This document shows positions 11,690 through 23,591 of a stretch of DNA of 64,000 nt, piece by piece; position 1 is the stretch's first letter; every line of letters begins with the position of its first letter. The position numbers and the translations under genes were made by a program. The notes under the pieces are model-generated. The model was not told the origin of the DNA. It ran no database searches and worked only from the letters and a program-made list of their open reading frames with translations. Source of the stretch: Prillingera fragicola (lineage: Eukaryota; Basidiomycota; Tremellomycetes; Trichosporonales; Trichosporonaceae); assembly GCA_002335605.1 (NCBI GenBank), contig BEDY01000004.1, positions 1-64,000 on the forward strand. The letters are read 5' to 3'.

Positions 11690-14191
11690 ATGAGGCCCAA
11701 GGTTCTCGAAATCTCGTGAGCAGCTCTGAACCCGGACGCGTATCTGACAATTTCCAGCTGGCACGACACCCAGGCAATCTACTCTTGCGACTTTCAGCCG
11801 TTGCCAGCGGCGCAGCTCAAGCGCCTGCTCCCCATCCCTTCCAGCGACGAGGACAAGCCTGACAAGGCTCCTACCCCGTCGACGACTGGTGTCCGGCAAT
11901 ACCGCTTTGCAACATGCGGTGGTGACTTCAAGGTCCGCGTGAGTCACCTCCTCGTCACACTGTTCATATTCTGACACAGTAGTTGTGGATGATCCACCCT
12001 AATATTCAGACCACGGCGGCGTCGGCACACGCAGCTTTGACCGGGCAAGAAGTCGCGCCTCATCCTCCACGGATAGAGTACCTTGCTACACTGTCCAAAC
12101 ACACGGCCCCAGTCAATGTCGTCCGTTTCTCCCCGAATGGACAAATCCTCGCCTCTGCTAGTGACGGTAAGTGTTGCATTCCTCAAGGTTTACTGGAGAA
12201 CCCGCACTGATGAACAGACGGCAACGTTATCCTTTGGGTTCCGTCGGATCGGCCAGTCACGACTTTTGGCGAGACGGCAGAGGAAGTTCCTGACAAGGAG
12301 CACTGGCGGCCACAAAAGATGCTGCAGTATGTCATTTCTTCTCACGGTGAAGCGGCGCTGACGACCCAGGGTCACCAACAAGCACGTCTACGACCTCTCA
12401 TGGTCTCCTGACGGCGAGTTTTTCATTGCCGGCTCTACCGACAATACGGCTACGATTTGGAAGGCGTCGACTGGCGAGTGCGTCTTTGCCCTGCGCGAGC
12501 ACACGCACAACGTTCAGGGCGTCGCCTGGGATCCTCTGAACGAGTACATTGCGACCCAGAGCAGTGACCGCAACGTTCACGTGAGCACCTTTGCCTTTCG
12601 CAACGGTATTCCCGATGTGCACCCAGTGTCGCGCGTCAACCGCATGGAGATTCGTCACTCGCGCACACCGTCGATCCCCTCTGGCGTACCCAGGCCATCG
12701 TTTGTCAGGAGAGGGTCCACAGCTTCGGAAACGGGCTCGGTCATTACGATTGCGTCGGAAATGACAGAGCACGTTCCTCCCATGCGTGACATGCCGCCCG
12801 GCGCAGGGCAGCCTCCGCCCACGCCTCAGAGCGTTTCGGTGCCATCGACGCCCAACATGCAGAGCACCATGCACCCACCACCTCCGTCTTCGAGCGGCAA
12901 GCCCACCTCGCGCCGATCCTCGTTCTCGTCACAGCAGCCAGGATCACCGGCGATGAGCATATCGGCTGCCGGTCGCGGACGATCTCCGTCGCCCATCCCT
13001 CCCTTGCCAGCTATGCGCGCCGCCGCACCCACGGTCGGCATTATGCAGCGCCTGTACGGCGAGGAGAGTGTGACGCGCTTCTTCCGTCGCCTGACGTTTT
13101 CGCCCGACGGCAGCTTGCTGATGACGCCCGCGGGCCAGATCGAGGACCAGATCTTCAAGGGTTCGCCCCGGCTATCTACCCGCAGCCTGTCGACTGACGG
13201 CGCCGACGCCCCACCGACGTCTCTCGGCCGTCTGAAGCCTGCCAACGTTGACGCTGGCAAGCCGACAGTCTACATCTACTCGCGTGCCAACCTTGCCCGT
13301 GCACCGATTGCCCACCTTCCCGGCCACAAGACGGCCAGTGTGGCCATCCGCTTCTCACCCATCTTTTACGACCTGCGCACGGGTGGCTCCTCTGGCCCCA
13401 CCGAACCCAAGCAGATTACGTTGGACGTGACGGATCCCACACCTGTGCACGTTTCACTGTCGATGCCTCCGCCACCACCGCCTCAGAAGGAGGGCGACGG
13501 CAAGGACAAGCCCCTGGGGAGCGTGTTTGCGCTGCCATACAGGCTGCTGTACGCTGTGGCGTGCCAGGACGCGGTGTTGTTGTACGACACGCAGCAGGCT
13601 GGTCCTGTTGCCATATTCCGCGGTCTCCACTATGCTGGATTCACCGACATTGCCTGGTCGCCAGACGGCCAGGTTATGATGCTCGCCAGTGCCGACGGCT
13701 ACTGTTCCATTGTCGTGTTCGACCTCGGCGAGCTGGGCACCGTGCATGCAACCCAGCAGCACCACCGCCAGCTTGCAGCGATTGCGCACTCGCACGGCGG
13801 CGGAACCCCCGCCGGAACACCGATGCCGCACTCGCCTTCCGTCTCGACCATGCAGGCCAGCCCCGCGCCACCGCGCAGCGAGCGCGAGTCGAGCGTCGCG
13901 TCGTCCGCAGCCCAGCCGGTGGCCGCCACATCCGTCGCCGCGCCCCCGCTCTTCGTACAAGGTCACCGCCCAAGCTCCTCCTCAGCGAGCAGCATCGACG
14001 TCACGTTCCCCACACCCAGCGACGACGAGCACCTCGTCGCCCGCCGCGTGAGCCAGGACTCGGAGAGCGGCCGCAGCGCCTCGACCACCGCAGCCCCGGC
14101 ACCGGGAGAAGAGCACAAGCGGCCAGCACCCGACGACGCGCCGGCAAAGAAGAAGCGCCGCGTCGCGCTCACCCACCTCGGCGACGACTGA
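11690..14191 (+). CDS. CAC2: Chromatin assembly factor 1 subunit B (Cac2, p60 type)
   Basis: WD40 subunit of CAF-1, which deposits H3-H4 behind the replication fork. The start ATG at 11690 gives MRPKVLEIS, then an intron, then WHDTQAIYSCDFQP, the conserved N-terminus of the family. WD repeats follow across five short exons: FATCGGDFKVR, HTAPVNVVRFSPNGQILAS, HVYDLSWSPDGEFFIAGSTD and HTHNVQGVAWDPLNEYIATQ. After a long Ser/Pro-rich insertion (about 12640-13030) come further blades: RRLTFSPDGSLLMTPAG, HKTASVAIRFSP and FTDIAWSPDGQVMMLASADG. The tail is low complexity and ends in the basic, NLS-like PAKKKRRVALTHLGDD. Stop TGA is at 14189-14191. Introns are typically 35-60 nt with CTGAC-like branch sites. 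Confidence 0.92.
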
Positions 14192-14341
14192 GTCTCGGTC
14201 GTCTCGCAGCCTCCCTCATGTACTACACCACCACGCATTCCTCATTCGCCCCCCACTGTTAGTGGGCCCTGGTCCCTTCTCACTTTACATTTACCACTGC
14301 GTCGCCTGCGCACGCGGTTGGGTTGATCATATTTCGAGAGT

Positions 14342-14348
14342 CATGCAT
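14342..14348. other. 3'-flank palindrome CATGCAT between convergent CAC2 and securin-like genes
   Basis: CATGCAT lies 151 nt after the CAC2 stop and 181 nt after the securin-like stop on the opposite strand. It is another convergent pair served by one self-complementary site. Confidence 0.4.
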
Positions 14349-14528
14349 ACATTACCTGATCTGGCCAGTGCTGACTCGTCCATCCAAGACTGAAGGGATT
14401 GGGTTTGGCATTTTGGCGCTACCTCGTGCGCATAGCTCGACAGAGCAGACAAGCGGGTGGTATGCAGTACATCACGGAGGGGGGATACAACGAGTGTGCG
14501 ATGTCACGAGTAAGAAAGGAAGCGCGGC

Positions 14529-15870
14529 TTAAAAGCCAGGAAGCTCGATATCGGGAATATCGATCTCCGGCAAGTCTGCACAGTCAGCCGGGAGGGTGAG
14601 AGAACGCACCGAACACCGGGTCGTCCGGGAGGTCAAAATCCAGGTCGGCCGGGGGCGGCTCGTCAAACATTACGTGGTAGAGCGCGGCGGCACGGCGCGA
14701 GTGCGGCGGCGACGGGTCGTAGGGCGGGTCTGGCGTCAGCTGTGTTGGTTGCTCGTGCTCACCGTATGCGTTGCCGGCGCACTCCTCCAGGCCCTGCTCG
14801 GCCTCGGCGTCGGCTAGTACGCTGATCGCCCGGCGCGGCGTGGGTCTCACTGTGCCGGGTGTGGCGCTGGGTGCCCGGGGGGTGCGCGAGGCGAGGCCGG
14901 ACGAGCTCGACCATCCCGAGCCTGATGCCGACGACATGGTCGACGACATGGTGAGGCCCGGGGCGCGTGCTGATTTCGGGCGTGGCGCGGGTGTCTTTGG
15001 GGTGCGTGGGGTGAGGGGTGGTTTGGTGATGGTGCTCGAGGACGAGGTGAGCGGACGCTTGGCTGCTGAAGACGCCGGCGTCGGACGTATGGTAGTGTTG
15101 GTGCTTCCTAGTGACGACAGAGCAGTCCTCTGTCTCACGACGCCGGGACGAGGTTTGCCGCTTGCTGACGCCTTGGGTGCCGCGGACGGTGCGTTCTCGT
15201 CCATACCCAGCGTGGCTTGGCGGAGGGGCTTCTTCCCTGCCGATTTGGCTGATGGAGCTGGCGCATTCTCATCCATCATCACGCTAGCCTGGCGGAGGGG
15301 CTTCTTCATCGCTGCTCTCGACGTCGTCGGGGTAGGTGGGACATTCTCAGCGACTGAAGCTTGGCGGAGCGGCCGCTTGCCAGCCGCCTTGGACGAGGTG
15401 GACGGTCCGTTCTCATCGAGCAGCACCGAGGGTTGGCGGATGGGACGGACTGGCTTGGTTGCGCTCGCTGCGACTCGAGTGTGCGCTGGGGCCGTTCGAG
15501 GAACAGCAGTCTGGCGGGGAGCAGGTGTCGTCTCCTCAAACACGGCGGCCTTGCTCGAAGTTGCCGGAGCAGGCCGAGAGGTCGACGGTGCGGGTCGTGA
15601 TGTCGAGGATGCAGGTCGAACACCAGTGGGTGCAGGCCGAGAGGCCGCAGGACGAGCAGCACGAAGTGGAGTCTTGGCAGCCACCGGCGCAGTGGTTGTT
15701 TTGACTGGGCCAAGGGTAGTACGTGTTTGTGTTTGGGTCTGAACTGGCCGTCCACCAGTAGCAGCCAGCACCCCGCGAGCCGGCCGAGATTTCAGCGCAT
15801 CGTTCCCCGACCTGGATGCTGCTGCTCGTGCACTCCCTCCTTGTGCGTTCTCGTCGAGCACGGCGGGCAT
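14529..15870 (-). CDS. Securin-like protein (candidate APC/C substrate)
   Basis: Low-complexity basic protein of about 430 residues, not assigned by any globular domain. The start ATG at 15870 gives MPAVLDENAQGG. Four internal copies of a PLRQ/IRQ-(A/P)-S/T-V/L-x-x-D-E-N-x-P unit occur, for example RQASVMMDENAPAP and RQATLGMDENAPSA. RTALSSLGSTN closely matches a destruction box, and RGVLAATGG near the N-terminus has the RxxL core. Near the C-terminus a 34-nt intron (GTGCGTTC ... CTGACTGTGCAG, about 14551-14584) should be removed. The spliced tail then reads PADLDFDLPDDPVF followed by DLPEIDIPDIELPGF, ending at TAA 14529-14531. A Lys/Pro/Ser-rich N-terminus with degrons plus an acidic tail with FDLP and DIE motifs is the architecture of securins (Pds1, Cut2, PTTG1). 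That identity is an inference. Confidence 0.55.
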
Positions 15871-16025
15871 GGTATTGGTGGTGTTGTGAGTGATGATCCT
15901 GGGGAAGGGTTGAAGTCAGGCGCGTGCCACGTGGTCAATATGCGGTGGGTTGTTTTTCCAATTTGTCCTGCCTCCACCCAGAACGTCCATCCTGTGCACC
16001 GTGTTTTGAAGATGCTGCCACTATG

Positions 16026-16031
16026 ATGCAT
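16026..16031. other. 3'-flank ATGCAT after CLF1
   Basis: ATGCAT begins 6 nt past the CLF1 stop codon (16037-16039, minus strand), the closest class of placement for this motif. Confidence 0.35.
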
Positions 16032-16036
16032 ACACT

Positions 16037-18315
16037 CTACTCGTCCTGGTCCATCTCCTCTCCATTCTCCTCCCGGTCCTCCTTCTCGCCCTCCTCCTCC
16101 TCCTCGTCGCTGTCGCTGTCGTCGCTGTCCATGTCGTACGACAAACCTCCGCCCGCCTCGCCAGCCGTCCGCTGTGCGGCCCAGTTCTGCGCCGCCTGGA
16201 AGAACTTGAACGTTGTGGGGTTGGCCTCGCGCTCGTCGTCGGGGAAGGTGAGGTCCCAGTATTCTTCCAGGTCGCCCGAGCCGTCCTCGGCCTTGCGCCA
16301 CTTTTTGCGGGTCTGCGGCTTGAGCTCTGCGACACGCGAGCGGTCCTCGTCCGAGCCGTGCTCCTCCTCGAACTTCTCCCACGCCTCGAGCAACAAGGCG
16401 CGGTCCTCCTTTTCGCCGCGCGACCGCAAGTCCCGGTATCCACGCTCAAAGATGGCACGGGCGCGCTCTGGCTCGCCTGCTTCGCCCTCGATCTCGTTGC
16501 CGTCCTCGTCCTCGCCGCCGCCCAGAGTCGATGCCTCCATGAGCGCGTACGAGATGAACACCTTGAAGTGGCCGGTGCGCTCGAGGAGACGCTCGTACAG
16601 ATGCCTTGCACGCTCGCGCTCGCCCTCTCCCGCCTCAAAGTCGATGTATGCCTTCCAAACAATTTCGGGCATGTCGAGCTCCTGCTGGACGGCCAGCTCA
16701 AAGATGGCGCGCACACGCTCAAAGTCTTCGACAGCGCCTTCGACCTGAGTCCACTGGATCCACGCAGCGCTGAGCGAGGGGTCGTAGGTTAGGAACTTCT
16801 CGTACAGTGTCCTCACGCGGTCAAACTCGCGCAACCTCATCTCAAGCTCAATGTAGCCGGTAAACAGCTTGGGCTTGGGGCACATGCCAATCGAGGCGCC
16901 GAGCACTTTGCGAGCAGCGTTGACGTCCAATCGCCTGATCTCAAAATAGGCATACTGGAGCCACAGCTTGGCAAAGGTGAAGACCTTGTGCGGGACAAGC
17001 TTCACAGCCGCCTTGTAGACGTCTCGTGCCCGGTCATAGTCGCGGGTCTCAATCTCCTCGAACGCAGCGTACTGGAGCCAGACTGAATGTCAGCAAGGAG
17101 CATACGCGTAGCACTTACGATAAATGTACCTCCGCCAGTACCGCTTCTCTGTTGCTGGGGGCACATTGGCGACGGCGCGCTCGTACACCTCACGTACACG
17201 GGCGGGGTCGGCCTCCTCTCCGTCCTCCTTCTCCGCCCGGTAGGCATCCTCCTCCAGTCGTGCCAGCGAGAACCATGCGTCATAGTTGGTTCCGTCGTAC
17301 GCCAACTCTTCCTCGTACTGGATCCTGCGCTTGCCGAGAACGGTGAGCTCGACACCGGAGCGGTCGCCGTGCTGCTTCTCAAACTTGGTGTACGCAGCGT
17401 ACAGGTTTGCCGACTTTGATCGGGGAAGACGAGCGAGCGCAAACTTGTAGATGACTCGTGCGCGTTCGTACTCTTTGAGCCTGGTCTCCATTCGGGCAAA
17501 CGCGCCAAACACCACCTGAGCCTTCTCGACCTGCTCCTCCTCGTCGCCAAAGAACTCGAGCGCAGTCTGGAACACCTCGCGCGCCTTGTCAGGCTTGCCA
17601 CGCTCCTCCTCAAACTTGGCCCAGAGGACCCAGTTTTTGGGAATGGGGCGCACACCGATCCAGCGCTCGTAAATGTCGCTGGCGCGGTCAAGCTCGTTGT
17701 AACGCTCCTCGAGTTTGATGTAGCTCTGCCACGCCTTGTCCTCTGGCTCCCACTGCATCCAGCGCTCAAAGATCTGGCGTGCTCCCGGAATGTTGAGCAG
17801 CAGCTCCTCGAGGTAGACGTATTTGTACCACAGGAGGTCGACGCGAGGGAGAAGGGTGACAGCGCGGTCGTACAGGTTGCGTGCATGGTTGATGTTGCGC
17901 GCACGCAACTCCATGTCGGTGTACTTGACCCAGAGGTCAACGGAGCGAGTGTCGACGTCGAGTGCACGCTCAAACACGGAGCGCGAGCGCTCAAACTCGT
18001 TCTGGCTAGCCTCCCATTGCGCATACTTGATCCAAGCCCGGATACTGTCGCGCGAGTAGCGGATACGGCCCTCAAATTCCGTACGCTTGCGGCCCTGGAA
18101 CTCTTGCAGCTCCTCCAAGTCCTGGATACGCTGCTTGGGCGCCTCGATGGGGGCCTCTTGCCTGTCGTGGGCCTCGCGCAGGATCTGCTCGGCGGTGATC
18201 TACAAATGTTGGTTAGTAGCTGCGTGGAGGCAGGAAGGCGTCGACGTACCTGCACAGCCGCTGGCGCGCGGTTCTTCACACGCGGTGCGCGGTCTCGTGC
18301 GTCTCTGCCGGACAT
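16037..18315 (-). CDS. CLF1: Pre-mRNA splicing factor CLF1 (crooked neck, Syf3)
   Basis: HAT-repeat scaffold of the Prp19/NTC complex, needed for spliceosome assembly and activation. Exon 1 starts at ATG 18315 ([20 protein letters not shown]). After a short intron the protein continues [15 protein letters not shown] and then the conserved [15 protein letters not shown]. The two large exons (about 17090-18200 and 16037-17080) consist of tandem half-a-TPR repeats with the signature aromatic and Glu/Arg positions: [59 protein letters not shown] and [19 protein letters not shown]. The end is highly acidic ([15 protein letters not shown]) and stops at TAG 16037-16039. The intron near 17080-17120 joins [20 protein letters not shown] sequence. 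Length and repeat pattern fit the family. Confidence 0.95.
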
Positions 18316-18608
18316 GATGAGCGCGTTGGTCGAGGCCTAGGGGTGGGTGTTGATGCTGTCAACAGGCTGCAGTGGTGGTGGGTTCAACATCTCGGCAGGT
18401 GGCAACTACAGTGACGGTGTTATCGGAGTTTGCTTATTGTGGCAGTGTCTGGGCTGGGTGATGGGCTGTCGTGCCTGAAGTGGAGGTCGACCATTGCGGA
18501 ATGAATCCAAATTGCAGTGGAAGAGTGACTACATCTCAGCCTAGCCTTGCTGCTTTGGCTTCCATTTCATCCAGTCACGTCCTCTCACAAGACACCGTAG
18601 ACCTCAAG

Positions 18609-20240
18609 ATGCCCAGCCCAGTACATGGCAACCTGTCCCACGCGATGCGGGACAACTACGCTGAACATGGCGTAGACGAGGTGAGCAGACATTCAGCTCC
18701 GAGGGTAGGCAGTGAAGCCCACTGCCCCCAGTGGATCCCCGTCCCGCGTAGGCTAACGCGTGTGACCAGTACTACCGCAAGGTGTCAGCAACGTATCGAA
18801 ACCCGTTCTTCCCAGGTGTAAAGAAGGTGCGCACAGGTGTAACAAGGTCGTGCATATGGAGCTAATGTTAGGTTGTATGGACTCTGATGGCGCGGTGGTG
18901 GGAGGAGGAAGGAAGCGTGTGGGATCAGGGTGGGGAGAGGGTGGGTGATGCTCTGAGGATCTTGGACATGGCAGCAGGAAGGTTAGTAGCATGGAGGGAG
19001 GTGGGCGTGAATCTATCTAAAAGCCCAAGCGTGAGCTGCGCTGACACCACAGTGGAGAAGCAACCCAGTGCATCCTAGAGTGGGAAGCAGCCGGCAAGCG
19101 CGCCGGCTCCTCAGGTCCCTCCTCACCAACAAAGTCACCACCCCGCCTCCCACTCGCCGTTCAGAGTACCCTCCCAGTCCGTGCCCCCTTTATCCCTCCC
19201 AACGCCCGCCGACGACCTGTCGGCGCACCCTCAGCGCCAGCCCCCGGGGTCGCGGGTTCGGCGCGTAGCTCCACACCACGCCCACGAGTGTTCAGTGGTG
19301 GAACCCCGCCACCGCTCCCCAAGGGGTTCACCATGGATATCGTCGCCACTGACCCGGTGAGTGCTTCCCGTCTCATAAGGCAGTGCTGATGATACAGTAC
19401 ACGTCCCCGGCATATTTTGCGCGCACATCGCGTGTGTGCCATCCGCTGTCCTTCAGCGACCTCGCAGCTGGCAAGATGCCGCCGGGTCTCGGCGAGGGTC
19501 CTTTGTGGGACATTATTGTGGTCTCGTTTGCACTCCACTTGCTTACAGACGGGAGCGAGCTTTTTGCCCTGCTCGATGAGCTCAGCAGGCGGTCTACGTG
19601 GCTGGTGGTCATTGCGCCGCACAAGAAGCCGGAGGTGAGTGGAAGCAGATGCTTGATGGCGCTGAGCTGACACAATGCCTCTCTGCCACGTTATCTGTAT
19701 TAATCAATCGTGTGACGCATTCCGCCTGCAGATCAAGGAAACTTGGGGCTGGTCACGATGGGACATGGCAGCCTGGAAACCGGCCGGCGAGAAGCTTTAT
19801 GCTGGCTCTCGCCGCGGCGCCGATGACGAGGACGAGACCGAGCTTGAGATTGTCCGGGAGAAGTGAGTCCTAATTTCTGCGGCTTCGAGTGGCCAAAGGA
19901 GGAGCTATCGAACGCTGGTGGCGCTGCTTGTTCCGCTGTGATGGAAGGAAGGCCAGCGAGGTTCTTGTGCTTGCGCTGTAGGCCGCCGATCATATATGCT
20001 CTCGAGCGGCTGCCGCTGCACGGCCTTGCCCGTGACCTCCAGTGCTGCTCCACCACTCTATGTTCATCTGGCTCCATAACGGCATCCCTCGCATGCTCCC
20101 AGCGGCCAGCGCCAGCGGCCAGTGGAACCCTCCTGCCTCAAGCAGTCCACTTCTATCCACATCCACCATGCCCAATCCAGAAAGCTGACTAACGCCACCA
20201 CAGAGTTAAACTCCGGCTCTACCGCTCCAACGCCATCTAG
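18609..20240 (+). CDS. SAM-dependent methyltransferase-like protein
   Basis: Reconstructed from six or more exons. The start is taken at ATG 18609 (MPSPVHGNLSHAMRDNYAEH), followed by YYRKVSATYRNPFFPGVKK and then WWEEEGSVWDQGGERVG. The class I methyltransferase motif I reads RILDMAAG-SGEATQCILEWE and is cut by an intron between the two Gly-containing parts (about 18978-19052). A Ser/Pro-rich insertion follows, then MDIVATDP (motif II) and YTSPAYFARTSRVCHPLSFS. WDIIVVSFALHLLTDGSELF matches the motif IV-V region. The last exon completes REKVKLRLYRSNAI and stops at TAG 20238-20240. Substrate unknown. Homologs in other fungi are usually annotated only as hypothetical or cytoplasmic proteins. Confidence 0.75.
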
Positions 20241-20304
20241 TCGCCAGCGGGCCAAGCTAGGGATTACTGGTGTGGGAGGAGACCATTACCCATTTGTCAG
20301 CACG

Positions 20305-20316
20305 TGCATGCATGCA
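20305..20316. other. Triple TGCA 3'-flank motif after the methyltransferase gene
   Basis: TGCATGCATGCA, a fully palindromic 12-mer, lies 65 nt downstream of the stop codon. It is the most extended copy of the 3'-flank motif next to a gene in this window. Confidence 0.4.
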
Positions 20317-22906
20317 ATCGTGCGATTTGTGCAACGGCTCTGATCGTCGGGTGCAACGCCAAGGATGTGCGAGGCTGGCGGATGGACGCTGGGGATGATT
20401 GAGTGCCACCTGCTATTCTGGCAGAGCCGATTGGGCGGTTAAATACGACAATTGAGCGCCGAGCGCCGCGACTCGAGACGATTAGAGGCGGGATCACGAG
20501 TGTGCGTGCGAGTCTACGAGGAGTGAGCGGGTCGCTATCTCCCTGCCCCAGCAACAAGCTGTCGTATCTATCGCCCAATGTCGCGCGGCCGAGCAAACGT
20601 GCATCGCGCCTCGAGCCCTGGTCTTCTAATATCGTCGCCCACATGCACGCTCGAAAGTAGTAGCTACCACAAGCGCACAAACACTGCCTGCCCGCCACAG
20701 GCTGCAGGTGCGCCCCTGAGACAAACTCAGTCATCAGGCTGAAAGCTGAAAGGACGCCTCCGGAGCATTCAGTAGCGTACTGAATAGTGCAATTTACTCT
20801 GCATCGGAGGCGCCTTCCTCAGCAGCCAGGAGGGCATGGCACTGATTTCTGCTCAGTTTTCAGCACCTGTGCCAAAGACAATGTTCTGGCGCCTGTTCTG
20901 GCGCGCTGGCGACGAACATTGGCTATTGAGTGCATTAAGTGCATTGAGTCGGAGCTTACGGGTGTTTGGGCGGTTGGATCTGCAGAGTCGCTACGTGGAT
21001 CTGCGGTCTCTGCATTGACGTTCTGGCGTGTTTCTGGACCATGTTCGGATCGACCGGCGGCGGAGAGGCTTCTGGGTTCTCCATCAGGCTGGTGGGTGTG
21101 GTATCGTTACGCAACGCACAAGCCGGTCAAGGTGCTTGGCTGCATGGCAGTTCTTTGCCTTTGCTTTGCCGAAGGAGGTGCAACTCTGCTCTAGCCGCTA
21201 ATGGACACGGCCAACGTGCTGCCATGTCGTGGGACAATCTCAATTACAGAAGCGGCAATCGGCCACTGTGCATGAAGACTGCCAGTTATCTTGCCTTGAT
21301 AGCTCCATTCTCCTCAACTTCTACCCAACGGGCATGAATCTCTATACACACCGCAGATGAACGTGTCTTATCAGGCGGACGTCATCCATGCATATCAGAT
21401 TGCCATTGCCCTTGCCCTTCCCACACCACTGCAGCACCCCATTTCGAACAAAGATGGACCCAACACACCGGCTACCTGCCCTGCAAAGCTTAAGTGAGAA
21501 CAACACCTCAAAGAGGTGGTGTTCAAGCGCGTGTACAGCCATCCGGTGTGCCAGGACGATGTGACGTTATCGGCGCCAATCAACACCTCGATCTACACCC
21601 TGTCCATCGAACCCTCCCCTATCTTTCACGACGAAGCTCAAGCTCAAGCACTGCTCACAGGTTCACACCATGCATCACGCTCGACTCGCTTCCCTTTCTC
21701 ACCCCAACTGTAACACAACCCACCTCACCGCCAGTGGCCAGTGGCTCGAGCTTAACCTCAACTCAGGGCTATCAGGGCTTGACCGGCACTATCAAGCCTG
21801 TGGCGTCGGAAGGATGCCGGTCGCAGGCAGGCCTACCAGCCGTGTTCCAAACCTCTTCACGACTGGCAAGGGAAAAGGACAAGGTTTGGAGCCTGCTTCT
21901 GTACGTGACCTGCGTGGCTGGGCTACACATCAGGGCAAGGCGAGACTGCCGGAATCGGATCGGCCGGAAACACAGCTGGACAAAGCCAGAACACTGGCCA
22001 CTGGAACACCGCACTGGGCAGGAACGAGTTGGGGATTGTTCTTGTGTGCATTCACATGCCGCTCTGTGTCTTGTGCATGCTTGTCTCGACGCGCCTGTGA
22101 ACTGGGAAGCGATCAGCACGCAGTCCCGTAGTGACACTGCTGCGCGGTGTGAGCGTGTGCGCAGTACAATGTATTTCGGGACAGAGCTGTCAAAGCCGAA
22201 ACGAGTCGTGGTCTGGCCACGCGCGCCTGGCCTTTGAACGTGGCCCGACACCGGTACTCTGGTACTCCGGTTTGAACGGTGGTATGCAGCATGCTTGCGT
22301 CTTGCCAACGGCGCCAGCAATAGCTACTGTACACGCACATGCACATGCGTGATGCGTGTGTGCGTCGCTGCCGAGGATCCGAGCATTGACCGACGATCCA
22401 GATGACTGTAAGCCATGAATGCAGTCGGTGGGTTGCCGCATTCATCCCACACAGATGCCCTTCAATACCTGCGTCTGTCTGTTGTATATTCTCTCGTCAT
22501 TCTGCATCTTAATCGCTGCCTGCTGCAAACAACACCACGCGGGGCAGGGTGTAGTGCATGACACCCAAACATTAGACCGGCGTGGGGGCTGTAGAGCACG
22601 ACAATTTGGAAAACAAAGTCAACTTGGTGGCGCCGCCACCCAATTCTTGTATCTCGGCCCTGGAAGCCAGACTCTCCTAGCAGCCAAAACAATGCAGCAG
22701 AGGTATGCGAGCCGACTTGCCGGGGTATGCATCGAAGCCGAGCCCATATGTTCTGTCTCGTATGGCCTCTCGCCGCCTCTGGTTGCATGCAGTGAGCGAC
22801 CAAGCCGGCGGCGACAATGGCGTTCAATCATTCAGGCACCAAATGGCCAAACCCTGCCCGTTGTTTTTTTAGCCTTGCACCCCTCATCCTCCGTAGTGTC
22901 TCTCGC

Positions 22907-22923
22907 ATCGCTTCTCGGCCTTT
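22907..22923 (+). other. 17-nt fragment identical to the U2 snRNA 5' end
   Basis: ATCGCTTCTCGGCCTTT equals the first 17 nt of the nearly universal U2 snRNA 5' sequence. Similarity then fades (GGGCAACC where U2 has TGGCTAAG), and no branch-site-recognition GTAGTA or Sm site follows. It is therefore not a working U2 gene; a truncated pseudogene or fragment is the simplest reading. Confidence 0.5.
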
Positions 22924-23591
22924 GGGCAACCTTTTGACGCCTCTCTATTCTGTGCTAATCGCCCCCCACTCTCACGTTGTTTTGCTCCTTTGATCCTGGC
23001 GTCTGGACGGCATGGCGCAATACGAGGCCAGGACGGCCAAAGGCACAGGGTTGCAGACCCAAGATCATCCTGACCACACTGCCATCCTACAGAGTGATAA
23101 GAACTGTCGTGCATGGACATCATGACCTCCCAGGCTTCGGTTGATACCCCTACCCACACCTCACCCACTTGCTGACTTGTAACCCATCGACACACATTCG
23201 ACTGTCTGGACACTCGACGTGACCTCGACGTGACCCCTCGACACTTCACATCGCGTCAACTTTTGTGCCGCTCGCCTCGACTGTGACCGTCTGTCGGTTC
23301 TTTGGCTCTCTTTTCAACACCCAACACACACTGTGTCCTTTGTGTAACACTCTCTTGCACCTTTACTGTACCCCATCCTGAAAATCTGGGCCATCTCGCA
23401 CTACACAGGCTGTCTGCGTTACAAGAGCAGCGCTGCGGACCAACTCGAGCCTGTCTCGCCCATTGTCTACAACAGTTCCCCGCTCGCCCCTGCTTTATCC
23501 TTAAAGGCCCCAACGCCAACTCCTACAATCTCCTCACATTTCTGTATAGATAACCTCGGCTGGCCGGACTTATAACCTCTTCACCGCCGTC

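Larger units (their letters stand above)
20241..23591. other. 3.35-kb gene-poor region
   Basis: No convincing gene. Several overlapping open frames (for example plus strand 21494-22237, minus strand 21772-22320) lack recognisable domains and cover each other. TGCATGCATGCA at 20305-20316 lies 65 nt after the methyltransferase stop. Further ATGCAT/TGCATG words occur at about 21143, 21266, 21388, 21670, 22074, 22554, 22726, 22783 and 23108. The last 300 nt are pyrimidine-rich and look like the leader of the next gene. A U2-like fragment lies at 22907-22923. Confidence 0.45.

Noticed and set aside
21494..22320. Three overlapping open frames on both strands in the gene-poor region
   Set aside because: They overlap each other, carry no recognisable domain, and have no codon bias like that of the neighbouring genes.
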